In this document: in pieces, positions 50,732 through 61,502 of the stretch
How the letters are laid out: each line of letters opens with the position of its first letter
How positions within the stretch are numbered: position 1 is the first letter of the stretch
Assembly (NCBI GenBank): GCA_022749755.1
Contig: CM040452.1
Span: forward strand, 21,594,350-21,658,349
Direction: 5' to 3'
DNA: 64,000 nucleotides
DNA from: Azadirachta indica
Lineage: Eukaryota; Streptophyta; Magnoliopsida; Sapindales; Meliaceae
Notes under the pieces: model-generated
Seen by the model: the letters and a program-made list of their open reading frames with translations, nothing else
Database searches by the model: none
Told to the model about the DNA's origin: nothing
Program-made: the position numbers and the translations under genes

Positions 50732-51441
50732 TTCCCAATCGCACGTGATAGTGTAGGGAGGTTAAAATCGTTAAATCCCTTGAATGTTGATAAATTATTA
50801 GTTATATCCCCTTAGTTGAGATAATTGTACTAATGACAGTAAGTATTCCGGAAAATTATAATTTTTCATTGACACCAAAGATCATATCATTATTAATTTA
50901 AGTAACTGTAAATATCGTTATTCAATTTATATTATGTTGGTATCACTACAGTCCTTATTACTTAATTTAATTGCACAATCTCACTATCAATTTATGTTAT
51001 TGTTGTCAATTTTATTGAAAATATTAAGTTACACGATAATACCATCGTCATTAACTTTTGAACTTTCTTTAGTTGAAAAACAATGTCAAAAATTTTAACT
51101 ATTATCTACGTGGCAATACCATCATCGTTAGCTTTGGAATTTTCATTGTTTAAATAACAGAAGTTCAAAAATTTGGGTAAAGGGAATAAATTAAAGATTA
51201 CACCTTTTTAACAATATAATATCACAGAAGGTGTAATAAAACAACACTAATATAATAGCGACGTAAAGTATACACCTAAAACTATCTTTATGCATTAAAA
51301 ATTAAGATTACATACTTGAATAAATTATTGTAAATTAAATAATAAACCTTTGGTTGAACTTGAAGAAGGCTTTTTTAATAAATAAATAAGATTTGAAGGA
51401 TCTATTTGCTAGAAAATTTTCACCGACTAATGAAAAGAAAT
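50732..51441. other. 3' flank of the AAA-ATPase gene
   Basis: AT-rich, with no gene seen. Probably the 3' UTR and flank of the intronless AAA-ATPase gene. Confidence 0.45.
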
Positions 51442-52848
51442 TCACGTTTCATGTCGTGAACCATGTTTCTCAACGGAACCCAAATCCAACGGCGGCTCCT
51501 CTTTTCTCCTACTCCCCATCCTCAAAAGCCCGTACAATTTCCGAAATTCCCTGACCGTATGGACGCTCTCTCGACAAAGCAATCCATCATCTACGGGTTG
51601 ACCCGGCCCGTTTTCAATAGTTCTCCTTTCATTACTGCTATTTTGTAGGGCCGAAATGACGGATTTCAGGGCCCGGGTCGGCGAAGTTCGGTTCGAAATC
51701 ATGAGTTCACCAATTTGGGCGGGGCTTAAATTTGAACCGCTTTGAAAGCCTTCTTCAACTTGGCCGAAGAGCTTGTGCTCCTTCAGTCCCAAGTAATTAT
51801 TCGCCAGGATCTTGAACGTGGAAAAATCACATAAGGGAAAATGTATGTGAACGTCAATTCTCCCCGGCCTCATCACCGTCTGATCTTCGATCTGATCTTT
51901 TGCATTCGTCGTGAAGACCATCACGCTTTCCTCTCCGCAACACGAAATGATCCCGTCCATGAAATTGAATATCCCCGGCAAGCTCACAGCCGTTGATTTT
52001 TCTCCCTCCCTCAAGAATCTATCCAGACCCTCGATCAAAATCAAAGACTTACGCGTGGTTTGCAGCAAAAGCGTTCTCAAATCTGAATCATCCGAAACGG
52101 TGGTCAAATCGATATCATATACGTCGTAACAGAGGAACCTGGCCATAGCAGCAACGAAACTTGACTTCCCCGTACCGGATGCACCGTAGAGAAGATAACT
52201 CCGTTTCCAAACACGCCCCAGTCTATGATAGTACTGTTTAGACTTAAGAAACGTGTCCAGATCCGACCTAACCTTGTTTTTCACATCGGCGTCGAGAACC
52301 ACAGTCTCCATAGTCGCGGGATGAGTCAACGGAACAGATTTCCACCGTCCGTTCTCCAAGTTCATAAACAATCTAATCTCTTTCTTCTTCTCCTCAATCT
52401 CATTAGCCACAGAAATAACATGCTGCAAATAAGGACGTAGAATTCTGCGCTTATCTTTCTTCCTCAACCTCAGCACGAACATATTATTTCTCTCACCGGA
52501 CCTCGTCTCATTCCTCCAAGCAACTCTGGAGCCGAGGAAATTGTCTACGACGGTCTGGTTTACGTCGAGATTGAGGGAGATATCAGTGGACTTGGAGCCA
52601 GCGAAGAGGTTGGTGAACTGAGAGTCTTCGAGGGAAGAGAGAGAGTTGAGATAACTATAAACTTTACGGTAAAGTTGATTTTCCTGGAAGTTTTCGTTGT
52701 ATTGTGGGATTTTGAATGTCTGGTAGACGTGAAACCCGTCTTCGAAGGATCGCCAGGATTCCAGGAGAATGAGGAAGAAGGATGTTTTGGAGAGGAAACG
52801 GAGGAGTAATACTAGGGTTAGAATTGAGAAGAGGAGGAGGAGAATCAT
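51442..52848 (-). CDS. BCS1-type AAA-ATPase, At2g46620-like, single exon, 468 aa
   Basis: One uninterrupted 468-codon frame, as is normal for this intron-poor plant family. Order: N-terminal hydrophobic segment (residues 1-29), the plant AAA-associated region (about 30-130), then the AAA core. Walker A is GASGTGKSS (222-230), where the family usually has GPSGTGKSS. Walker B is LILIEGLDRF (269-278), where relatives have IED or LED: Gly274 replaces the acidic residue. The arginine-finger region MRPGRID (326-332) and the VHIHFPLCDFSTFK block are kept. Relatives are membrane-anchored ATPases of mitochondria or ER linked to stress responses; the role of this clade is not known. The disordered C-terminal tail is about 70 residues. 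Coding sequence is otherwise intact, so it may be expressed but catalytically weak. Confidence 0.93.
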   Translation of the reverse strand: MILLLLFSILTLVLLLRFLSKTSFFLILLESWRSFEDGFHVYQTFKIPQYNENFQENQLYRKVYSYLNSLSSLEDSQFTNLFAGSKSTDISLNLDVNQTVVDNFLGSRVAWRNETRSGERNNMFVLRLRKKDKRRILRPYLQHVISVANEIEEKKKEIRLFMNLENGRWKSVPLTHPATMETVVLDADVKNKVRSDLDTFLKSKQYYHRLGRVWKRSYLLYGASGTGKSSFVAAMARFLCYDVYDIDLTTVSDDSDLRTLLLQTTRKSLILIEGLDRFLREGEKSTAVSLPGIFNFMDGIISCCGEESVMVFTTNAKDQIEDQTVMRPGRIDVHIHFPLCDFSTFKILANNYLGLKEHKLFGQVEEGFQSGSNLSPAQIGELMISNRTSPTRALKSVISALQNSSNERRTIENGPGQPVDDGLLCRESVHTVREFRKLYGLLRMGSRRKEEPPLDLGSVEKHGSRHET

Positions 52849-53983
52849 GGTTAACGATGGGGGAGTTTTTGGAAGAAGAAGATATGGAGGACCGATTTAT
52901 ATGGAAACGGCGGAGTTGCTGTAAGTCAAGCTGCAGCCGGCAAATGAAGGAGACTGGCGACTAGTTGTCTTTTGTTTTTTGGTTTTGGTTTTGGCTGCCA
53001 ATGTATGACGGCTCACGAGTTCAAACTGCGGATTATTATTCGGTTTAATAACATTGGAGTCCTCCAGTTCTTATTTTTTCAAATAAAAAATATATAATTT
53101 ACCCGTTTATGATAATAGGTCCCTAACTCACTCTTCTTACTATCATGTAATTTTGACTGTAGAGTACGTAATTTAGTACTAAAAGCCAAAAGGTAGCTAG
53201 TTCCTAGTCAGGAGCTAAGCCATATTTACGGGATGGATTCAGATGCTATCAATTGAGTGTGCGTGCGGTTAAACTTTTTCCAATTTAAAGGTTGGAAATG
53301 GCGCTTTATGAGCTTAGATATTCAGACTTACAGGCACAGTACAATAAACTCAGTTGACAAGGAATTTGTAGTTGTAGAATATTAGTAGTGAAAAGTGGGA
53401 ATAAAAATAATCTATTTGTTATGAACCAAAAAAAAAAAAGGCAGCTATGTTTTCAAGTTGTAAAAGTTTAGGGATCTGGATGTAATTAGCCATTATAGTT
53501 ATATTAATAGTATTAGTAATAGGTTGAGTTTCAGGTTGAACAATCGAGCATATGTGCACGTTATTCAATTGTCTTTCTTTGACCAGAGTCCACAGATATT
53601 GCGTATTGTGCATTTGAGAATTTATTACTGAATAATTTTAGAAAATTATATTTGCTTACTATTTAATTTTAAGAATAATACTACATTTACGCAATAGTGA
53701 CATTATTAAGGGAAGAAGTGACTGTTATATTTAAAAATTATTATGTAAACAAAAAGATAAATAACTAATAAATATAGAATATCATGTGATAATGTTTTGT
53801 ATATAATCTATCTACCATAGTTATAACAATGGTTTAAGATAATGAATGACATGTAGCACTAGTATTCTTCGGTAGATTTATTAATGCTAAAAAATAATTC
53901 ACCACTTAAATAACACTCGAAAAATATTTTATTTTTTACCATAAAATTTTAAGAAATATTGATTCATGTTTAATGTCAGAATA
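52849..53983. other. 5' flank of the AAA-ATPase gene and spacer
   Basis: Promoter and 5' UTR of the AAA-ATPase gene, then AT-rich spacer. No gene is supported. Confidence 0.4.
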
Positions 53984-55536
53984 GGGAGAATATCTAATTT
54001 TCCTTTACTGTTTAACCTAATTCCCTAATACCTCCTCTTATTTTCGTAATACCTCAAATTTTCTTTATATTAGTTCACGTGATTAAAAATAATAACATAC
54101 AACTCCTTAAAATTTAGCCTATTAATATAAATAATTTTAATAGTTTTAAAAATATTTATAAAAATTTTAATTTATTAAAAAAAAAATAATTATATTATTA
54201 TATAATATTAATTAGCTAAAAATTTATTTTTTTCAACTCCTAATTGAAAATAAATATTAAAATAATAATATATTTTATTTTATAACATATTAATAACTAC
54301 TTTATAAATTATCTTTTGAATATAAATTTATTTAAATTTTGAATTTCTTTTTAATATGATATTCATAAATTGAAAGATCAATTTTATTTAATATTTAGAT
54401 AAATTTATTATGTATAAAAAATTTAAAATTTAGATAAATTTTTATTTATAATATTTTATTTAAGTTTTAATATAAAAATATTATTTATGTTGACGAACAC
54501 ATATGAAAAACAATATATCTAAAAAAAAAAAAGAATCATATCATTACTATTTCATATACAAATCTATATATATAAATTAATATGATAATGTTATATCATA
54601 TTACTACATATTCTTTATTTTCATAAAAACTTTTACGTTAAAGTATTTTTTAGTTGTGGAATCTATGTTATAAAATTTATTATTGTTTCAAATTCTGAAA
54701 AAGAATTAAGGAGATGTGAGTTCTTAAAATTTGATCTATTAATTTGATTAATATTAAATTGTTAATATATTATAAAATAAATAAAATTATATTTTAATTA
54801 TAATATATTAATAAATATTTAGTTATCAATGTATTATAAAATAAAATATATTATTATTTTAATATTTATTTCCAATAAGAAATTAAAAATATCCATAAAA
54901 GGTCTAATTTATTAAAAAATAATGATCATATCCTTATTTAATAGTAATTAACTAAATAAATAAATAAAATAATAAATGTATGATTTCTTTTATTTATTTC
55001 CTAATGTTTATGTAATATTGAATTGTTAATATATTGTAAAATTTTATTATTATATTATAGTACAATAATTATAATTATATATAATTACGAGTATTGTATT
55101 ATAATATATTTTTATTTATAAATTAATATTTATTTATGAATTATAAATATCGTATTATATTAATGTATTTTATTTATATATTAGTATTTATATGTGATTG
55201 GTTTATAATACATTAATAAATATTTAGTTATCAATGTGTTATAAAATAAAATATATCATATTTTAATATTTATTTTCAATTAGGAGTTGAAAATAATTTT
55301 TTAACTAATTAATATTATACAAAGGTATCATTATTATTTTTTGATAAATTAAAATTTTTATGAGTATTTTTAAAATTATTAAGACTATTTAAGTTAATAT
55401 ACTAAACTTTAGGAACTCTCATGTTATTATATTTAACTCTGTCAATTAATAGAAGGGGGATTCGAGATATTATACAAATAAAAGAGGGTATCAAAGTATT
55501 AGATTAAACAACAGGGGTAAATCAGGCATTCTCTCT
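53984..55536. mobile_element. 1.55-kb long-TIR Mutator-like element with nested internal repeats
   Basis: The left end 53984 to about 54300 matches, inverted, about 55215-55536. Shared blocks include GAGAAT near the tips, AAAATTTTAATTTAT, TATAATATTAATTAG and CAACTCCTAATTGAAAATAA. The flanks are GTCAGAATA (53975-53983) and ACCAGAATA (55537-55545), a 9-bp target duplication with two changes, the size expected for Mutator-like elements. An internal segment at about 54710-54940 repeats parts of both TIRs, so the element is composite. It is AT-rich with no coding capacity. Confidence 0.78.
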
Positions 55537-55545
55537 ACCAGAATA

Positions 55546-56432
55546 TGTTAAAATTAGTCAGCTTAAATAACAATCAGAAAACAACATATTTTTCAACAGA
55601 AAACGGAAGAATGTTGATTCATCTATCATTTTTACAGAATGTAATAAAGAATATGGAATAAAGCTTGAGAGATGACAAAATAGGAATCAATAAAGCAATT
55701 GATTGTTTTTTTTTTAACTTTTAAAGAATGGATTATAAAAAATAAGACTCATTTTGAACAAGTAAAATGAGATTTTTCAAAGTTTGGTAAGCTGGCCTTT
55801 AATTTATTAAATAATACTGTATAATAAAATAAATATTAAATGTTAGACCTAAGACATCAATGTGGGCTTAACTAGTCAAGGGTTAGCTTATGAATTTATG
55901 CTTTGCATATTGAAACAAATGAGCAGTCAAAGACGATACAAGAAATAATTAATTAATATATAGCAACTCTTTGTTCCATCAACATTTATATTATTGAGGC
56001 TTCTTTTGGTATCGTGGTAAAAATATATATATATATATATATATTTAGTAAAACTCACATATTGTACTATTAATATTTAATTTTTATTCCACAAACAGTT
56101 GGTTCTGAAGTCACCATGCTTCAATACCAAACAAAGCCTGAGATTACAGAGTCTGCAGAATTGATTATATTATTAGCCAAAAAGTAAGGCTTGTACAACA
56201 TTTTGTATAAATTATATATTACCTAATCAAATTCTTTGATGCTACTAGAGCTCACAAGGATATATAATTTCTATGGTAGCTTACACATTTACTCTAGATG
56301 CTGTATGCTAACTTTTACTGCAAATATCCAGCTCTATCATTTCTATAATTTAGAGTTGTACCTACAAATTAAATCTGAATCCAACTAAAACTATTCGTCC
56401 CTCATAAAAATTTTACAAGGTTGCTAAGAAAT
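55546..56432. other. 3' flank of the YSL pseudogene
   Basis: AT-rich spacer with a (TA)n run at about 56022-56044. No gene is seen. Confidence 0.45.
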
Positions 56433-59012
56433 TCAAGTCATGCAGATCGGAGGACGTACCTTGGCCAATGCAAGGATTGATGATGGGATGATCCACAAAC
56501 CATCCCCACAGATCAAGCCTGAAGCAACTGCAGAAATCATTAGACCCGCCTGCTTACTGTTTAGCTTGTGCCACACGAACACAACCAAGCTCCCAATACA
56601 CATATCAATTGCAAAGTATGCCCCCCTCGGAATGGTACCGCCATAGCCATTGGAACAGGAATCCATTTTCCAATTCTTTTAGGGGAGAGGTCTCTTAATA
56701 AGTTGGCTGCTATGGCAAAGGCAAAAAACCCATAACAGAGCTCCAAACAATGCTGTGGCAGTGCGGAGAAGCCTTCAATGCCAAGGATTGCCATGTTCCG
56801 ATATACTATAGCATAAGGAGCTTTGTATTCACCATCCAGATTTCCGACATCAAAAGCTTTGTAGAACAGAAAGAATGTAAGTGGAGCCACGATGCAACCT
56901 ATGGCTGTCCCAATGGCTTGGCTGAGAAAGATTGATCTAGGGGAAGTGAGGGTGAGATGACCGGTTTTAAAATCATGCATCAAATCAGAAGAGATGGAAA
57001 CAATGGATTTTATTAGACCACAACCCACTAATCCGGCAACCACACCATTTTCTTTCCCGGACAAGGCAGCAAGAACAAAGAGGGCTACTTTTCCATAGTT
57101 ATAGGCCATATTTATGTCAGTTAGACCAGCACCATAAGCATTACAGAAACTAAGAGATGCTGCCAGAATATAAGCAACAACAACATAGTACCACTTCAGC
57201 TCAGGGAACATCAGCGGGATTACGATGATGGAAATTATGGAGAGAATACTGTACCCCGCACATGCCATCCACATTGGGATGCTCTCTCGAATAAACAATT
57301 CATTTTGGCAAAGATCAACGAGAGGCTGATTCTGGTTATCCATATCTGCAGTAGGGGAAAATGAATTTAGTCAATTTCTAATCTTATAAGCAATCGCATT
57401 CCTCGATCATGAGGACTAGAGTATGTGTTTGGCTTCTCTCTTCTTGAGATTGTTGAAGTTGAGAAATTACGTGTTTTGAGATTTTTATTCTTCACTCTGA
57501 CAGTAGAAAGAATCTTAAGAAAATTCTTGAGAAAATTGTAGAGCCCGTCTCCAAGGATCAGAGCAATAGGAACAAAAACCTGCATCCAATGTCCGAATTA
57601 ATTTTGAAATAATTATCAGAAATGAGAGACTGCTTCTTCTAATTGGGTATCAGAATTCAGATGTGCACTGACAAACCTTATAACCATTTAGACTCCTCAT
57701 ACTACTTTCAGGTAAAGTTTGAGGATACCAATCACCTCTAAACCCTGTTATCAGTGGCCAGATAATTCCCCAAGAGATCACAGCACCAAGAAGCAAAGAC
57801 AAGTTTACAAGATGAGTACAGATCATTCCAGCACCAATGTAAGTCATACTGAAGTCAAAGTAAAATCTGCAAAATTCAATTTCTTTAATCAATGATGAGT
57901 AGATTGATTCCAGGTAGGCTATAAGGTATATAAAGGAAAGATATTGAACACGCACGAATTCTTCCAAGCTTTTAATCCAAATACTGGAAATTGAACAAAT
58001 CCACACAGCTCTCCTCCTGAATAGAACCACTGAAAGAAAGCCCACAAGAAACTAATAGAAAAAAATTTCATGAACCCATGAACTTGTTTCCTGCAAAAGG
58101 GATCAAAATTACATTAGCTGTTTCATACAGTTAACACTATCTGATCTTAAAAGACTAGAATTGAGGCTGGTGGATTCGTACTTGTCCATTTTGTCTTCTT
58201 CAGAATTATGATCATTGACTACAATTTGAGTTATCCGAATGGAAAAGCTACCGCAGATCTTATAATTCTGAGAGAATATCATGACACTTCCCCGACCAAG
58301 ATGACGAAACAGAACTCAAGTAATGTTACATGTCCCAAATTTATCCCAAATACCTTTCCAAGAGGCATTAATGCTAGAAGCCCAACAAAGCTGCTAACAA
58401 AGAGAAAACCGGTCATCCAACCAATCTTGGGTTCCTTGGTACTGATTGGATTATTTCCAGGCATGTCAACACCCGCCTGCTGATATGTCTTCCTGTTCAA
58501 ACCCAACAGATAAGACCCAAAACCACCTGCAGTCCACAATTAACACATAAGAATTAAGGAACGACTGAAATGCTAATACAAACGGAGTCTGCCAATAAAC
58601 CACAAATGAAAAAGATAAAGAAATTTTCTGAACCTCCAACGGCAATACTGTAACAGGCAACTGCACAAGTCTGAATTACAGTATTCTCTTGTCGAGTAAA
58701 CGGAGTTGTGCTAATCCCAGCCCTATGAAGCAACTTAGTCCATGTTCTGACGACAACAAAGGCAACAAGTGCAGTAGAGACACTGAGATTGGGGACTAAC
58801 CCGGTAGTCAGGTTCACCTTCATGACAACCAGACTGTATATGATGCCAATTACTAAGCTTGTGATAATTCCTCGAATTGTTATATGTCTTGTCCATGGTG
58901 CAATTCTCTTTATCTCCTCTGCTTGATCTCCAGTCTGTTCAAATTCTAAGTCATCTTCGTCATGATAAACTCTCCCAATCCCTTTCAGTTCTCCCACAAT
59001 CATATTCCCCAT
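56433..59012 (-). pseudogene. Yellow Stripe-Like (YSL1/2/3-type) metal-chelate transporter, broken by exon inversion and frameshift
   Basis: Minus-strand exons in family order: 59012-58634, 58526-58354, [exon 3 missing on this strand], 58090-57956, 57866-57677, 57579-57471 and 57345-56433, with GT-AG borders and matching phases. Blocks typical of YSL proteins include TPFTRQENTVIQTCAVACYS, FFQWFYSGGELCGFVQFP, FDFSMTYIGAGMICTHLVNL and GLTDINMAYNYGKVALFVLA. YSLs, in the OPT superfamily, carry nicotianamine-bound Fe, Cu or Zn across membranes. KKQVHGF-like wording points to the YSL1/2/3 clade. Two lesions are seen. Exon 3 lies inverted on the plus strand at 58204-58308. In the last exon one base is missing near 56621-56631 (the GAYFAIDM block is read in another frame than the preceding AMAVPF). 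The rest is well preserved, so the damage is recent, or the inversion is an assembly error. Confidence 0.88.
58204..58308 (+). pseudogene. inverted exon 3 of the YSL gene
   Basis: Read on the plus strand, bases 58208-58264 encode MIIDYNLSYPNGKATADLI, matching the YSL signature MIIDYKLTYPSGTATA.LI that should stand between the minus-strand exons 2 and 4. It is preceded at 58186-58203 by a pyrimidine-rich tract ending in CAG, a ready acceptor in the same plus orientation. Downstream the similarity decays (EYHDTSPTKMTKQ, compare the family's FHTPKGDKMAKKQ). Ten-base inverted repeats TCAGAATTAT (58200-58209) and its complement (58262-58271) lie around the best-conserved part. As a minus-strand gene the transcript cannot include this exon. 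Confidence 0.85.
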
Positions 59013-60472
59013 TTTGATCGATCAAAATTTTCTCCCTATTTTAACCTATCAACAACCTAAAATCAAAACTAATTTTAAATACTAGCCCCGGAGTAAAAGA
59101 AAGAGAACTCAGATACCAGTAAATGAAGAGCAAGCAGAGAATGATCTTACCGAGAAAGCTTCAAAACCTTCTCGCAGGACACTTACTTCAGTCTTCAATC
59201 CCTACATTGACTCGCAGGAATCTTCAACAAAATGACACACCCAAAAAACCTTCCATAATACACCAAAAATCCAGAAATGGATATCTTAATTTCCTTGTTA
59301 AGTAACCTTTCTCGAAAATTCCAAATTTGTAATGGTGTTAGCATCACCAGTTAGCAGCAACCACAGCTCCCAACCTAGCGATTCGTTGGTATTATTAATC
59401 CATTCGGATCTACTGAACCAAAAAAGGAAAAAAAGAGAGAAAGCTCTTTCGTAGTAGAAAAAACAAATCTTTCAACAACTAAATCATCTGCAATACATTT
59501 GAAAAACAAATGCTGTGCCACAAATATTCATCCTTCCCGTTGACACCCAGAATGAGCAAATCAAAAGGCTTTAGTTGGAAAAGAATGAACCTTTTATTCC
59601 TTCCCTTCAAAATCTCTTTGCTATTTTTCTGCTCAGTCTTGAAACTAACACGATGGAAAATGGGGTGTTTCGGATGAAATTCAATCAAAAGTGTCAACAT
59701 TCAGAAAAAGACACAGATTGACTGATTATGGTTGGAATGTAAGATTATAAGATTGAGCGAATCTGAGAATTTCGTGTTTGAGTTCAGTATATCTCTTTTT
59801 GAGTGGGACCGAGAAATGGGTGAGTTAGATCTGATCCAATGTCATCCGGTCAGTTAACAACACACTACAACGTCGACAGCATTATGGCTTTCTGGCGGAG
59901 TCAGAAATCCATCAATTTCGTTATTTATCCAAATTTTATAAAATATATTCATTCCATAAAACTTCTTATTTTTTTCGTCTAGTTTACGAAAAAAATATAA
60001 AAAAGTCCTAATTATGTTTCCTAATACTTTTTTTTTTTAACATTATACATACAATTTATTAATATTATAATAAAAATTTACCAAAAATTTTAATAAAATT
60101 CTAATCTAATATTATCCGGGTGTTTGCACCCCTAATGGGTGATGTTTCCTAAAACTTTAAACCATAAAAAATCTTCATAGTTTTTTTTTTTTATATAATT
60201 TTTAAACAAATTCGTAATTAAATAAATTTCTTATTCCTGTGCCTTTGTCTTTTAGCTGTAAGCTTCTTGAAATAAATAACAGAACGAAAATTAATGGTAA
60301 ATTTGCTTTAACAGTTGGGGAAAAAAAAAGAAAAGAAGTTTCTTTGTTGTCATTGGTGATGAGATTAACTAATTAATAAACGTGCAATCTGTTGCTTGTC
60401 CTTACTAAGATTCATAACAACCTGGCTACCCCACAACACTATTAATCGAGATTTTTATCGTTCTTATTTTAA

Positions 60473-60509
<37 letters not shown>

Positions 60510-60780
60510 TTAAAAAATATATTCATTTTCTTTTCTTTAATCTAAAAATAAATATTATGATTTTAGTTCTAATGTTAAGATGGTGGAGTTTCTTTCTGCA
60601 GTCAAACATTCCACCATCCATGAAAATGAATGTTACCATATACATAGGCTTAATACTATCCGGGTATAAGACTACTTCTTGGAATACTGCTTCATAAAAA
60701 TAAAGCAGATACATTGATACGGCCAGAAAGCCACAAACAGAACTCTAAAATTAATACCTCAAGCCTAAGAGCACTTATTG
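59013..60780. other. 5' flank of the YSL locus and spacer
   Basis: 59013 to about 59800 is probably the YSL 5' UTR and promoter. The remainder is AT-rich with a (TA)n run at 60475-60502. No gene is supported. Confidence 0.4.
60475..60502. repeat. (TA)n microsatellite
   Basis: Perfect TA run of about 14 units in spacer. Confidence 0.88.
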
Positions 60781-61502
60781 ATTCTTGGCTGCTGCAAATA
60801 ATATCAACATAAATTGATGTCTTCACTTATCTTTAAAACAAAAAAGCACTCATCTGTGAACATCACAGAGAAGTTGTACCTTCCTGGTACACGTCCTCAC
60901 CATGGTCTTCCATCTCTATTGCGTCCAAAGGACTTCTGGGTTGCAAGGATCAAACCCTCTTTCTATGTAATCCATCAACATAAGTCAATAAAGTTTCAGA
61001 ATGACATTGAACATAAGTATAAACAAAAAAAGGAATTCTATACTGTGAGATTCCAACAACAGCTACATGAAAGAATTGGTGCACAATATTATAGTTCACA
61101 TTGAAACTGCAAACGAAGGAGCAATATGGAATTTAAGGCATTCAAAAGAACATTACCACCGCTTTGAAACATTGTACAACTATCCCAAGCCCAAAACAAT
61201 ATACCTACCTTTGACTAGCAATTTACAACATGATAAGTTTCTACAGTATCAGGGATACTGGGCGCACAATGCAATAAGCAAGCATTTGAAAGGAAATTCT
61301 TGTGCATTTAACAAGTGGCTCAAAATCAATAGCGCAGCCAGTTGGCTGGCAGCCTAGAAAAGACATCATATTCTATTTGCCCGATATATCCGTAAACAAA
61401 TTACTTTAAAAAAAAATAAAATAGAATATAGTTTTTCTAGGCATAATATCACAGAACATAAAGATCGTCTCAGGCAAGATGGTGGGGCAGAGACAAGAAA
61501 TT
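60781..61502. other. 3' UTR/flank of the ATAD1-like gene
   Basis: Downstream of the stop codon at 61503. Two plus-strand frames (60814-61104, 61067-61357) show no family features and are antisense to the probable 3' UTR. Confidence 0.4.

Noticed and set aside
58180..58205. Minus-strand reading NSEEDKMDK just before YSL exon 4, resembling the family's GDKMAKKQ
   Set aside because: It is the complement of the plus-strand pyrimidine tract before the inverted exon; such tracts always give Glu/Asp/Lys-rich peptides. The whole-exon inversion explains the region better.
60814..61357. Two overlapping plus-strand frames near the ATAD1-like 3' end
   Set aside because: Antisense to the probable 3' UTR, no domains, no splice structure.
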